Shown: positions 5,878 to 13,971, counted from the first letter of the stretch. The stretch: 21,981 nucleotides of DNA from an uncultured Collinsella sp. (GCA_900757385.1 CAAENO010000071.1:1-21981), one strand, 5' to 3'. The notes: generated by a model from the letters alone, not told the origin. Numbers and translations are program-made.

Positions 5878-6837
5878 CTAGCCGTGGAAGCGGGCTATAG
5901 GCGCAAGTGGCTGCTCGCGAAAGACACGCTCGACGGCGGCACGGTATTCGTCGACCTTTTTAGTCTTGCGTACGAGCTTGTGAACGGTAGCGGGGTCGGC
6001 GAAGGCGCATTTGGCGTAGAACCACCACTCCTTCATGCGAAAGACCGCGTTGCCGCCAATCTCTTCCGCATAGGCCGCAAACAGCATGTCATGGAAACGC
6101 TGCAGTTCGGCTGCCGTGGCAGCAGGGCCACCCTTAACCATGCGAGCCAGCGCGGGGTTCGCGAGCAAGCCGCGTCCCAGCATTACATGGTGCGTGCCGG
6201 GATAGGCCTCCACCAGCGCATCCATGTCCTCAAGATCAAAGATGTCGCCGTTATAGGCCACGGGGAATGGCGCGCGATCCAACGTCTCGCCGTAAAACGC
6301 TTTGCGCGGCGAACCCGTATAGCGATCCCTCTGTACACGCGGGTGCACGATCAGCTCTGTCAACGGCATGCGGCAGTACAGATCGAGCACGCGCCCGTAT
6401 TCGTCGTCACTCTCCAACCCCAGCCTGGTCTTTACCGACACCGGCAACGGCGACCGCTCGCACACATCGCTCAGGAACACCTCGAGCTCATCGAGGTTGC
6501 GCAGAAAGCCCGACCCTTTGCCCTTCGCGACAACCGTCCCCGAGGGGCAGCCAAGGTTGAGATTGACCTCGCGGTAGCCCATGTCGGCGAGCACGTGTGC
6601 TGCCCACACAAACTCGTCCGCATTCTTGGACATAAGCTGGGGAACGACATTAAGTCCCTGGTTATTGGCAGGATCGATCTCCTTAAACGCCTTGCCGCCA
6701 AAGCGGTTTCCCACCCGCGGCGGCGGCAAAAACGGCGTGTAATAACAATCGAGCGCGCCGAAGCACTCCGCATGCACGCGACGGAACACATGCCCGGTAA
6801 TCCCCTCCATAGGGGCCAGCGATAAATACATCAACAT
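5878..6837 (-). CDS. tRNA-dihydrouridine synthase
   Basis: The 319-aa protein is an FMN- and NADPH-dependent Dus enzyme that reduces uridines in tRNA. It opens with the family signature LAPMEGITGHVFRR (7-20). It also has PQLMSKNADEF, the catalytic cysteine in LNLGCPSG (Cys97) within VNLNLGCPSGTVVAKGKGSG, VKTRLG, the histidine in LIVHPR, the FMN-binding YNGDIFD and MLGRGLLANP. The length is normal for the family. I do not assign DusA, B or C. Starts at 6837 or 6831 are both possible, and neither has a strong ribosome site. LysR lies just upstream on the same strand, separated only by a REP-type palindrome, so the two may share a transcript or be insulated by the hairpin. Confidence 0.93.
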   Translation of the reverse strand: MLMYLSLAPMEGITGHVFRRVHAECFGALDCYYTPFLPPPRVGNRFGGKAFKEIDPANNQGLNVVPQLMSKNADEFVWAAHVLADMGYREVNLNLGCPSGTVVAKGKGSGFLRNLDELEVFLSDVCERSPLPVSVKTRLGLESDDEYGRVLDLYCRMPLTELIVHPRVQRDRYTGSPRKAFYGETLDRAPFPVAYNGDIFDLEDMDALVEAYPGTHHVMLGRGLLANPALARMVKGGPAATAAELQRFHDMLFAAYAEEIGGNAVFRMKEWWFYAKCAFADPATVHKLVRKTKKVDEYRAAVERVFREQPLAPIARFHG

Positions 6838-6851
6838 CCATTCTCAAATCA

Positions 6852-6882
6852 ATGTGACAAAGGGACTGTCCCTTTGTCACAT
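6852..6882. repeat. Perfect 31-nt REP-type palindrome (ATGTGACAAAGGGAC family), copy 1
   Basis: ATGTGACAAAGGGAC (6852-6866), a central T, and its exact complement (6868-6882). It overlaps the last codon and TGA stop of the LysR gene. A second copy at 19885-19915 also abuts the stop of a minus-strand gene. There is no clear T-tract. Confidence 0.75.
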
Positions 6883-7758
6883 CCCATTCAAGCGGTTCAG
6901 GAACTCTTCGCAGGCGCGAGAACGCAGGCGATATTTTTTCCACACCAGATACGATGCAATGGTGAGCGGCGGCTCAAACGGGATAAAACGCAGGTCGCTG
7001 CTTTCATCTATCTGCAACAAGCTTCCAATACCAACCGCACATGCGGTGCCCGAACGCACCAGGTGCGACGCGTTGCCGATCAGATCGAAATGCCCCACGA
7101 CGTTGAGGTCATCGAAGCTGAAGACGCCGCCCGACCACACTTCGAGATCGAACGCTCGATTCGAGGTACGCGAACTCACCAGCAGCGGCATCTTCGCCAC
7201 GTCCGCAGGCGTTAACACGTCCAGGCCACCCCATGGACCGCTCGCGGCGACAACGGCGCCGGCCCGGTCAGCCTCAGGCATACGGATCCACTCGTATTTC
7301 TCGACGTTAACGGGCTCCAACAGCAGGGCAAAGTCGAGCAAGCCACGCTCCAAGCGCTCCTCCACCGCATCGGCATTGCCGGTATAGAGCTCAATCGTCA
7401 CTCCGGGATGACTCCGATGCAGCTCAGCAAAAGTATCGAGCACCAGCCGCATCGATTTGGTTTCGCCGGCTCCAATGCGGATAACGCCTGCAATGCCGAG
7501 CTCCCGATCCGCCAACTCTAGCTCGGTCTGTTCCACCAGCAAGACAATCTCCTCGGCGCGCTGGCGCAAGCGCATGCCATCGCTCGTGAGCACACACGAT
7601 CGATTGGTGCGCTCGAACAGCTCCACGCCCAGCTCGCGTTCCAAATCGGCTATCTGGCGCGAGAGCGTGGGCTGCGTCACATGTAGCACGTTAGCAGCTT
7701 CGGTCATGTTTTCCTCGCGGGCCACAGCAAGAAAATAACGCAGCGTTCGCAGCTCCAT
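6877..7758 (-). CDS. LysR-family transcriptional regulator
   Basis: This is a 293-aa LysR protein. Residues 1-60 are the winged HTH: MELRTLRYFLAVAREENMTEAANVLHVTQPTLSRQIADLE, then GVELFERTNR. The rest is a periplasmic-binding-like effector domain (VIRIGAGETKSMRLVL, TIELYTGNADAVEERLERGLLDFALL). I start at ATG 7758 because GAAGGAG lies 6 nt upstream and the HTH homology begins at MELR; the frame itself is open to 7800. The stop and last Met codon fall inside a REP palindrome, so the C-terminus may have been set by the repeat insertion. The gene is divergent from the aldo/keto reductase cluster, the usual arrangement of a LysR regulator and its target. The effector is unknown. Confidence 0.93.
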   Translation of the reverse strand: MELRTLRYFLAVAREENMTEAANVLHVTQPTLSRQIADLERELGVELFERTNRSCVLTSDGMRLRQRAEEIVLLVEQTELELADRELGIAGVIRIGAGETKSMRLVLDTFAELHRSHPGVTIELYTGNADAVEERLERGLLDFALLLEPVNVEKYEWIRMPEADRAGAVVAASGPWGGLDVLTPADVAKMPLLVSSRTSNRAFDLEVWSGGVFSFDDLNVVGHFDLIGNASHLVRSGTACAVGIGSLLQIDESSDLRFIPFEPPLTIASYLVWKKYRLRSRACEEFLNRLNGM

Positions 7759-7908
7759 GATTGCTCCTTCGTGCACAACGGAGAACTTCATTCGGTCCAA
7801 TTCGTTTCACATACATAATCCGTATATCTAGCTAGTTGCTATAGGAAATATACATTATCAAATCTCGGAACTATCGTTACAGAAGAGAACCATCGAGAAA
7901 GGAAGCGC
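7759..7908. promoter_or_regulatory. Divergent control region between LysR and the reductase cluster
   Basis: This 150-nt AT-rich gap contains an imperfect inverted repeat, ATAATCCGTATAT (7815-7827) against ATATACATTAT (7848-7858), differing by a CC insertion. The perfect palindrome CTAGCTAG (7828-7835) lies between the arms. TATACA at 7849-7854 could be the -10 of the plus-strand cluster. It has no good -35, which fits activator control. AAGGAAG precedes the ATG at 7909. Confidence 0.5.
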
Positions 7909-8757
7909 ATGGAATACATCACGCTCAATAACGGCATCAAAAGCCCCCAGCTAGGACTTGGCACGTATCTGCTTAAACCCGACGATGCCCAATCGTCGGT
8001 TACCTCCGCACTCGGCATGGGGTATGAGCTCATCGACACTGCCAATGCATACGTGAATGAGCGAGCAGTGGGTCGTGGCGTGCGCGAATCAGACTTGCCA
8101 CGCGAAAACGTGTTTCTCGAAACCAAGCTCTGGCCCTATTTTTACAACAGCGACACCGCCGTTGACGAAACGCTCGAGCGTCTGAACACACCTTACATCG
8201 ACCTCATGATTCTGCACCAACCCGCAGGCGACTACTTGGCGGGCTATGAGAAGCTTGAGATCGCGTACAAGGAAGGCAAGCTCCGCTCCATCGGAATCTC
8301 CAATTTCGACGAGAACGAAATCGAGAAGCTTCTCGCAAATTGCGAGATCGTTCCATCCCTTATTCAGGTCGAGTGCCATCCGTATTTCCCGCAGACCGAA
8401 CTGAAGAAGCTGCTCGCCCAGCACGACATTGCGTTGCAGGTGTGGTACCCGCTCGGCGGGCGCGGTAACAGCAGCATCATGAACGAACCCGTCGTGCGCG
8501 ACCTCGCTGTCAAGTATGGCAAAACGCCTGCTCAAATCATTATGCGTTGGCATATCCAAGAGGGAAATATCGTCATTCCAGGCTCCAAGAATCCGACGCA
8601 CATCGCCGACAACATCGATGTCTTCGACTTCGAGCTCACGGACAGCGACATGACCGCCATGGCTACCCTCGATCGCGGGAAACCCTTCTATGAGCGCACG
8701 CCCGAGAAGCTTGCGCAATATGCCGCCTGGCACCCCGACGTTGAGAACCAGAAATAG
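7909..8757 (+). CDS. Aldo/keto reductase (2,5-diketo-gluconate reductase-like)
   Basis: This is a 282-aa NADPH-dependent TIM-barrel oxidoreductase. The catalytic tetrad is visible: Asp43 and Tyr48 in LIDTANAY, Lys73 in ETKLW, His103 in MILHQP. Further family blocks are GIKSPQLGLGTYLL, LRSIGISNF, QVECHPYFPQ and the cofactor loop IVIPGSKNPTHIADNIDVFDFEL. The length and motif order match the AKR5-like prokaryotic group. The substrate is probably a small aldehyde or ketone, but this is not determined. It is first in a plus-strand cluster divergent from LysR, and its stop lies 7 nt before the next reductase start. Confidence 0.93.
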   Translation: MEYITLNNGIKSPQLGLGTYLLKPDDAQSSVTSALGMGYELIDTANAYVNERAVGRGVRESDLPRENVFLETKLWPYFYNSDTAVDETLERLNTPYIDLMILHQPAGDYLAGYEKLEIAYKEGKLRSIGISNFDENEIEKLLANCEIVPSLIQVECHPYFPQTELKKLLAQHDIALQVWYPLGGRGNSSIMNEPVVRDLAVKYGKTPAQIIMRWHIQEGNIVIPGSKNPTHIADNIDVFDFELTDSDMTAMATLDRGKPFYERTPEKLAQYAAWHPDVENQK

Positions 8758-8764
8758 GAGCATC

Positions 8765-9784
8765 ATGCAGTACACAACCCTTGGCCATTCCGGCATTAAA
8801 GTCTCTAAACTCTGCCTGGGAGGCATGAGCTTTGGCGAGCCCAGCCCCGACTTTCATCAGTGGACCATCGGACCCGACGGCACACGCGCCGTCATCAAAC
8901 GCGCACTCGACACCGGAATCAACTTTATCGATACCGCGAACTGCTACAGCTTTGGCACGAGCGAAGAGTACATTGGCGCCGCCCTGCGCAATCTGGGAAT
9001 CGCTCGCGAGAGCGTCGTGCTGGCTAGCAAGGTTCACTTCAACGAGGGCGGCCTTTCCGCCAACGCCATCAAACGCGAGATCGAAGGCTCGCTCAAGCGC
9101 TTGGGCACCGATTACCTAGACCTCTACATCATTCACCGCTTCGATTACGACGTTCCCATGGAAGAGACCATGGAGGCGCTCAACGACTTGGCGCGCGAGG
9201 GCAAGGTTCGCGCGCTCGGCGCCAGCGCTATGTATGCTTACCAGCTGCACAACCTGCAGATCGTCGCGCGCGACCACGGATGGACGCCCTTTACGAGCAT
9301 GCAGTGCCACTACAACCTGCTGTACCGAGAGGACGAGCGCGAGATGATCCCGGTGTGCCGCCAGTTTGACATGGCCCTTACGCCATACAGCCCCATGGCT
9401 TCGGGACACCTCTGCCGACCCACGTGGGAAAGCTCGAGCACACGCGGCACCACCGACACGACCATGGCCAACAAGTACGACCATGATCGCGCCATCGACA
9501 TGCCCGTCATTGAGCGCGTGGCCAAGATTGCCGCCGATCACGACGTGCCGATGTCGAGGATTGCGCTGGCATGGCACTGGGCACGTGGTGTGGCGGCCCC
9601 CATCGTGGGCTGCTCCAAGCCCGAGCGCGTCGACGATGCCGTGGCCGAGCTCGACGTAACGCTCTCGCCCGCCGAGATCGAGTTCCTCGAAGAGCTCTAT
9701 CAACCGCACGCGCTCGTTGGCCCCAAGGCCCGTCCCGGCGAAAAGCCGCTTGCCGGCACCACCAAGGTCAAAACCACAAAGTGA
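8765..9784 (+). CDS. Aldo/keto reductase (second, YajO/Tas-like group)
   Basis: This 339-aa reductase belongs to a different AKR subgroup from its neighbour. The start MQYTTLGHSGIKVSKLCLGGMSFG is typical of the Tas/YajO-like group. Catalytic residues are Asp56 and Tyr61 in FIDTANCYSFG, Lys89 in LASKV and His124 in YIIHRFD. Later blocks are YNLLYREDEREMIPVCRQF, TPYSPMASGHL and the cofactor-binding APIVGCSKPERVDDAV. TAGGAG just upstream of ATG 8765 overlaps the stop region of the first reductase, which points to translational coupling. The C-terminal tail (RPGEKPLAGTTKVKTTK) is basic and unstructured. Confidence 0.93.
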   Translation: MQYTTLGHSGIKVSKLCLGGMSFGEPSPDFHQWTIGPDGTRAVIKRALDTGINFIDTANCYSFGTSEEYIGAALRNLGIARESVVLASKVHFNEGGLSANAIKREIEGSLKRLGTDYLDLYIIHRFDYDVPMEETMEALNDLAREGKVRALGASAMYAYQLHNLQIVARDHGWTPFTSMQCHYNLLYREDEREMIPVCRQFDMALTPYSPMASGHLCRPTWESSSTRGTTDTTMANKYDHDRAIDMPVIERVAKIAADHDVPMSRIALAWHWARGVAAPIVGCSKPERVDDAVAELDVTLSPAEIEFLEELYQPHALVGPKARPGEKPLAGTTKVKTTK

Positions 9785-9788
9785 TGCC

Positions 9789-10028
9789 ATGGACGACAAC
9801 ATCATCGACAGCCTACGCGACGCCGGTTGCAGCGAAGAGTTTATCGAGCTATACGGCACTGCTGCCAGCGACTGTGCGCGCATTTGCCTACTAAAACGGC
9901 ATCGCCGCGAATTGCTCAACGATATACACGCGGGGCAACAGAAGCTCGAATGCCTTGACTATCTCATCTATCGGCTACGCAACGCCTCAACCGGATGCTG
10001 TTCAAGCCGCTCGGTATCGCGGCCATGA
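9789..10028 (+). CDS. Small uncharacterised protein of the reductase cluster (79 aa)
   Basis: This 79-aa protein starts with MDDNIIDSLRDAGCSEEFIELYG and continues as a likely helical hairpin (ARICLLKRHRRELLNDIHAGQQKLECLDYLIYRL). It has six cysteines, two of them adjacent near the end (GCCSS). I know similar short proteins next to oxidoreductase and MerR genes in anaerobic Gram-positives, but no function is established. The start lies 4 nt after the reductase stop and the ribosome site is weak, so translation may be coupled. Coding is supported by codon use, position and the alternating charged/hydrophobic helix pattern. Confidence 0.75.
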   Translation: MDDNIIDSLRDAGCSEEFIELYGTAASDCARICLLKRHRRELLNDIHAGQQKLECLDYLIYRLRNASTGCCSSRSVSRP

Positions 10029-10087
10029 GGCGGCACTTAATAGCACCTCACCATAAAACCTAACCCTCAGCAACGAAAGGGACTCCA

Positions 10088-10561
10088 ATGGCTAAGACAC
10101 TTGTGGCATATTTCAGCGCATCGGGAACAACGATGGACGTTGCGAGCCGCTTGGCTCGCGTGACGGACAGTGACCTGTTCGCCATTGTGCCCGTCAATCC
10201 ATACACGAGCGCCGACCTCAACTGGCGCGACAAGCAGAGCCGCAGCACACGCGAGGCCGCCGACCCCTCCTGCCGCCCCGCCATAACCTCTAGAGTGGAG
10301 CACATCGAAGGCTACGACACCATCTTTTTGGGTTTCCCCATATGGTGGTACGTGGCACCGGCGATTATCAACACATTCCTTGAGTCTTACGACCTGACAG
10401 GCAAGACGATCGTCCTGTTTGCCACTTCGGGCGGAAGCGGAATGGGAAAGACGGCGTCGGTCCTTAGGGCAAGCGCTCCGGGTGCAAAGATCGTTGACGA
10501 CGGCATCCTCAACAACGCAAGCAAAGCCGACCTCGAGAAGTTCGCGGCAAGGTACCTCTAA
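10088..10561 (+). CDS. Flavodoxin
   Basis: This 157-aa flavodoxin-fold protein has the FMN phosphate loop FSASGTT (9-15), the first aromatic/loop region FLGFPIWWYVAPAIINTFLE (isoalloxazine side) and the second loop FATSGGSGMGKT. This matches the flavodoxin-4 group, which often accompanies aldo/keto reductases in anaerobes. It could supply electrons to, or act as a quinone/NAD(P)H-dependent partner of, the reductases upstream. AAAGGGA lies 8-9 nt before the ATG. The 59-nt gap from the 79-aa gene has no clear promoter, so I treat it as the last gene of the cluster. Confidence 0.92.
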   Translation: MAKTLVAYFSASGTTMDVASRLARVTDSDLFAIVPVNPYTSADLNWRDKQSRSTREAADPSCRPAITSRVEHIEGYDTIFLGFPIWWYVAPAIINTFLESYDLTGKTIVLFATSGGSGMGKTASVLRASAPGAKIVDDGILNNASKADLEKFAARYL

Positions 10562-10813
10562 CGCGACAAAGGCCGACAAATCGGCGGGGAAATGCCGTGG
10601 AATAATAGGACCGCGAGCACGGTATCACCGCCAACGGTTGGTTTAGCACCCGACCTTTGCCTTCCCTGGCAAGGACGCGAGCGACGAGCAGCTCGAGCCC
10701 ATGAACGACGAGCGGCGCGGCACGCTGGAAGCCCAAGTCGACAATACGCCCAGCCAGAAACGGTCACTCGGCACCACCCGCCCCTCCAACCGACCACGTG
10801 CAACGAAGACAGC
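10562..10813. other. Intergenic stretch with a coding-like remnant
   Basis: GCCGA-CAAA-TCGGC just after the flavodoxin stop is a weak hairpin. From about 10646 to 10818 the plus strand has a stop-free frame with codon-like composition (TFAFPGKDASDEQLEPMND, then RRGTLEAQVDNTP). It begins right after a stop codon, has no ribosome site, and I recognise no family. It could be the tail of a decayed gene. Confidence 0.35.
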
Positions 10814-10859
10814 ATAACAAGCAAAGGGGCCGCTCCATGGCGGCCCCTTTGCTTGTTAT
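10814..10859. terminator. 20-bp perfect terminator between convergent transcripts
   Basis: The arm 10814-10833 pairs perfectly with 10840-10859 around a 6-nt loop (TCCATG). The outer part is AT-rich and the core GC-rich (GGGGCCGC/GCGGCCCC), so each strand ends with T-rich sequence. It would stop both the plus-strand reductase cluster and the minus-strand mgtA operon. It overlaps the stop codon of the 51-aa gene. Confidence 0.85.
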
Positions 10860-11011
10860 TTGTCCTTCGGCAGTGGCTTCATGCTCCAAAAGACGACGTT
10901 CATAATGACGACAATGACGAGCACGACGCCGTTGGCCACCCAAAAACCCATATTGAGCCCGAGCCACTCCGAGGTACCAAACAGGTCAATCCAAATCTGC
11001 GTCCAGTTCAT
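10856..11011 (-). CDS. 51-aa single-pass membrane protein encoded directly downstream of MgtA
   Basis: The product begins MNWTQIWIDLFGTSEWLGLN, continues with one transmembrane helix (about residues 22-43, GFWVANGVVLVIVVIMNVVF) and ends in a short basic tail (SMKPLPKDK). The ATG at 11011 is preceded by AGAGGAG at a good distance, and the start lies 30 nt after the mgtA stop on the same strand. The terminator stem covers its stop codon, so it is the last gene of the operon. By analogy with MgtS or KdpF, short membrane peptides that bind transport ATPases, it may stabilise or regulate MgtA. That is inference; I know no named family. It is too short for default gene finding and may be missed in annotations. 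Confidence 0.82.
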   Translation of the reverse strand: MNWTQIWIDLFGTSEWLGLNMGFWVANGVVLVIVVIMNVVFWSMKPLPKDK

Positions 11012-11041
11012 GCGAACGCTCCTCTCATCTCAAATCCCCTG

Positions 11042-13810
11042 TTACAGCAACTCGCCATAGCGCCTGACATAGGCCTTCTTAAGGCTTGTCGCCAACGCCA
11101 TATACAGCAAGATGCACGGGATCAGGAACAGGAAGTACTCAACGGGCAGGGCACCCAGACCCAACGTAGGCCCAAGCGGGCTAAACGGAATCACCGTGAG
11201 CAGCGCGATACCCGTCATCGTGAGCAGCATTACCGGCGCTGAGGCGTGGCTCTGGATAAACGGCAGCTTGGGCGTGCGGATCATGTGAATGACCAGCGTC
11301 TGACTCCACATGGACTCGACAAACCAACCGGCTTGGAACAGCGCGATATATGCCAACTGCATCTGCTCCAGCGCAGCGCCCGAGTAAACGTGTGCCAGAT
11401 CGTTAAAGAGCACGCCATGGCTCACAAACAGCGGACAGAAGACAAAGTACATAAAGATGTAGGTCATAAAGTCGAAGATGGAGCTGGTGGGACCGATCCA
11501 GATCATGAACCTGCCGACACTCGACGCATCCCAGGTACGCGGCACGCGCAGGAACTCCTCGTCCACGTTATCCCAGGGAATCGCCAGGCAGCTGCAGTCA
11601 TAAATCAAGTTGAGCAAAATCAGCTGGATGCTCATCATGGGCAAAAACGGCAGCAGGGCAGACGCGGCAAGCACGCTAAACATGTTGCCGAAGTTAGAGC
11701 TCGCGGTCATCTTGATGTACTTGATCATGTTAGCGTAGGTCTTACGCCCCTCGATGATGCCCTCCTCGAGCACCATCAGGTCCTTCTCGAGCAAAATAAT
11801 GTCCGCCGACTCCTTGGCAACGTCGACAGCGGTATCGACCGAGATTCCGATATCGGACGACTTCATGGCCGAGGCATCGTTGATGCCGTCACCCATATAG
11901 CCCACAACATGCCCGTTGTCGCGCAGAACGGAGACGACACGCGCCTTTTGGTCGGGCGTGAGCTTGGCAAACACCTGCACGTCCTCGGCGCGGCGGGCGA
12001 GCTCCGCATCATCCATGGCGGCAATATCGCTGCCCAGCAGCATGTTGTTGACCTGCAGCCCCACCTGCTTGCAGATGGTACGCGTGACCTTCTCGTTGTC
12101 TCCGGTCAAAATCTTGGTGGCGACGCCATGATTGCGCAGTGCCTCGATAGCATCGGCCGTCGACTCTTTGGGCGGATCCAAAAACGCCAGATAGCCGATT
12201 AGGACCATATCGCACTCGTCTTGGGCGCTAAAGGCGCCGACCGGCGAAGGATTGGACTTTTGCGCAATCGCCAACACGCGAAAACCGTCGTCGTTCAGAT
12301 CGGCGACCGTTGCAAGGATGCGCTCGCGCACTTTGCCATCCAGCACGCGAACCGCACCATCGATCTCGGCATGCGAGCACACCGAGAGCATTTCCTCGAC
12401 AGCGCCCTTGGTGACCATCTGAGTCTTGCCGCTGCAATCGCGCACCACGGTGGTAAGGCGACGGCGCGCAAAATCAAACGGCACCTCGTCGACCTTTACG
12501 TATGTCTCCGAAAGATCGGTGAGACTCGGGTCGTTTTGCTCCTCTTCCTCGGTGCACTTGATAATCGCCAGGTCCATGAGGTTCTTGTAGCCCGTCTGGA
12601 AATAGCTGTTGAGATAGGCGTGGCGCAAAACGCGCGAATCCTCCTGACCGTTGATATTCCAGTGATACTCCAGCACCACCTGGTCCTGCGTCAGCGTGCC
12701 GGTCTTGTCCGTGCACAGCACGTCCATGGCGCCAAAGTTCTGAATCGAGTTGAGGTTCTTAACGATGGTCTGTTTTTTGCTCATGGCAACTGCGCCCTTG
12801 GCAAGGCACGTGGTGACAATCATGGGCAGCATCTCGGGCGTAAGACCCACGGTAATGCTGATGGCAAAGAGGCCGGCATCGAGCCAGTTGCCCTTGGTAA
12901 CGCCGTTAATCAAAAAGACGAATGGGACCATCACCATCATAAAGCGGATGAGCACCCACGAGACGCCATTGACGCCTTTGGAAAAGCTGGTCTCCACGGC
13001 GTCATCCGAAAGGCTCGACGCCATCGAACCAAACAGAGTCTGCTCGCCCACGCTAAAGACGGCTGCGGTCGCGCTGCCCGAGATCACGCTGCTGCCCATA
13101 AGGGCGATATTCTCGAACGACGTTGCCGAATCGGATTCTACACAGGTCGTGGGCATTTTCTCGACAGGCTCGCTCTCACCCGTCAGGCTGGCCTGGCTCA
13201 CAAAGAGGTCCTTGGCCTCGATGATTCTCACATCCGCAGGGATCATGTCGCCAGCGGAAAGGTGCACAATGTCGCCGACCACCACATCGTCGATGGGAAT
13301 CTCCTCCTTGGGAGCACCCTTTCGAGTGACCGTCACGGTCGTCGTGATCATGTCGAGCAGCTTTTCGGCCGCGTTGCCGCTACGCGCCTCCTGGATATAG
13401 CGCAACGTGCCCGAAAGCACCACCATCGTGGTGATGATAATCACGGTCAGCGGATCGAAATCTTCCGGCACGCTCCCCATAAGCGAAAGGGCGGGAAACA
13501 CCATGTCCGTTGCCGCCGAGATAATGGCCAGGAAAAATAGGATTGCCGTAAAGGGGTTGACGAAGGCGTCTGCGAGCCTGCGGGCCAGCGACTTATTCTT
13601 GCCGCGCGTGACCACGTTGCGCCCGTTGTCCGCCTCACTGTGTGCGACCTCGTCGCGATCCAGACCACCCAGGTTGGACCCGACCCATGTCATAGCATCG
13701 CTCAGCGGAATGGTCGCCGCATACTGGATGCGCCCCTCCGCACGATGCCGAATCAAATCGTGCTGCGCTTGAGCCGTCGAAGCCGCACGGTGCATGGTTA
13801 ACATCTTCAC
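11042..13810 (-). CDS. mgtA: Magnesium-importing P-type ATPase (MgtA/MgtB, type P3B)
   Basis: The 922-aa ATPase has every expected part. There is an N-terminal cytosolic segment (~1-80) and TM1-2 from VNPFTAILFFLAIIS. The actuator motif is SLTGES. TM4 has GLTPEMLPM. The phosphorylation site is CTDKTGTLT (Asp368). The nucleotide domain has VTKGAVEE, then LTGD and VGYMGDGIND. TM5 has ASSNFGNMFSVLAASALLPF, and TM6 has LLNLIYDCSCLAIPWDNVD. The late FQAGWFVESMWSQTLV is typical of P3B Mg2+ ATPases. It imports Mg2+ (possibly Ni2+/Co2+) across the membrane. Translation probably starts at GTG 13810, with GGAG 8 nt upstream; ATG 13804 is the alternative. It is followed by the 51-aa membrane protein gene and preceded by a ~160-nt leader. 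Confidence 0.95.
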   Translation of the reverse strand: MKMLTMHRAASTAQAQHDLIRHRAEGRIQYAATIPLSDAMTWVGSNLGGLDRDEVAHSEADNGRNVVTRGKNKSLARRLADAFVNPFTAILFFLAIISAATDMVFPALSLMGSVPEDFDPLTVIIITTMVVLSGTLRYIQEARSGNAAEKLLDMITTTVTVTRKGAPKEEIPIDDVVVGDIVHLSAGDMIPADVRIIEAKDLFVSQASLTGESEPVEKMPTTCVESDSATSFENIALMGSSVISGSATAAVFSVGEQTLFGSMASSLSDDAVETSFSKGVNGVSWVLIRFMMVMVPFVFLINGVTKGNWLDAGLFAISITVGLTPEMLPMIVTTCLAKGAVAMSKKQTIVKNLNSIQNFGAMDVLCTDKTGTLTQDQVVLEYHWNINGQEDSRVLRHAYLNSYFQTGYKNLMDLAIIKCTEEEEQNDPSLTDLSETYVKVDEVPFDFARRRLTTVVRDCSGKTQMVTKGAVEEMLSVCSHAEIDGAVRVLDGKVRERILATVADLNDDGFRVLAIAQKSNPSPVGAFSAQDECDMVLIGYLAFLDPPKESTADAIEALRNHGVATKILTGDNEKVTRTICKQVGLQVNNMLLGSDIAAMDDAELARRAEDVQVFAKLTPDQKARVVSVLRDNGHVVGYMGDGINDASAMKSSDIGISVDTAVDVAKESADIILLEKDLMVLEEGIIEGRKTYANMIKYIKMTASSNFGNMFSVLAASALLPFLPMMSIQLILLNLIYDCSCLAIPWDNVDEEFLRVPRTWDASSVGRFMIWIGPTSSIFDFMTYIFMYFVFCPLFVSHGVLFNDLAHVYSGAALEQMQLAYIALFQAGWFVESMWSQTLVIHMIRTPKLPFIQSHASAPVMLLTMTGIALLTVIPFSPLGPTLGLGALPVEYFLFLIPCILLYMALATSLKKAYVRRYGELL

Positions 13811-13970
13811 TTACTACGCTCCGTTCTATCGATTGCATGCAGAGCAACTTAGCTGCGGCGGTCCTTAACAAGATGGGACCGCGGCGACGCACACCGCCCT
13901 GCGCTTCCGGTACTGTCACTGCCGCTCAAGGTCCTCGCCTCTCCTTCGCGTCTGCGACTGTTCACAGCAT
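13811..13970 (-). promoter_or_regulatory. mgtA leader and promoter region
   Basis: On the minus strand, TATGCT at the far end (just past the upstream terminator) could be a -10. The leader holds a 7-bp hairpin (13858-13864 with 13876-13882). It also holds a 26-codon frame from TTG 13929 to TAA 13849, preceded at some distance by AAGGAGAGG. This layout could be a Mg2+-sensing leader, but I see no M-box riboswitch and no acidic/proline-rich leader peptide. GGAG lies upstream of the mgtA GTG. Confidence 0.35.
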
Positions 13971-13971
13971 A

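Noticed and set aside
5884..6825. Plus-strand open frame covering nearly all of dus
   Set aside because: Antisense of a gene with complete Dus motifs; no start signal.
12221..13540. Long plus-strand open frame opposite mgtA
   Set aside because: It lies wholly inside the MgtA catalytic and TM coding region. The product is His/Arg-rich without domains.
13811..13970. M-box (Mg2+) riboswitch upstream of mgtA
   Set aside because: I could not find the conserved M-box core or its three-helix layout in the ~160-nt leader.
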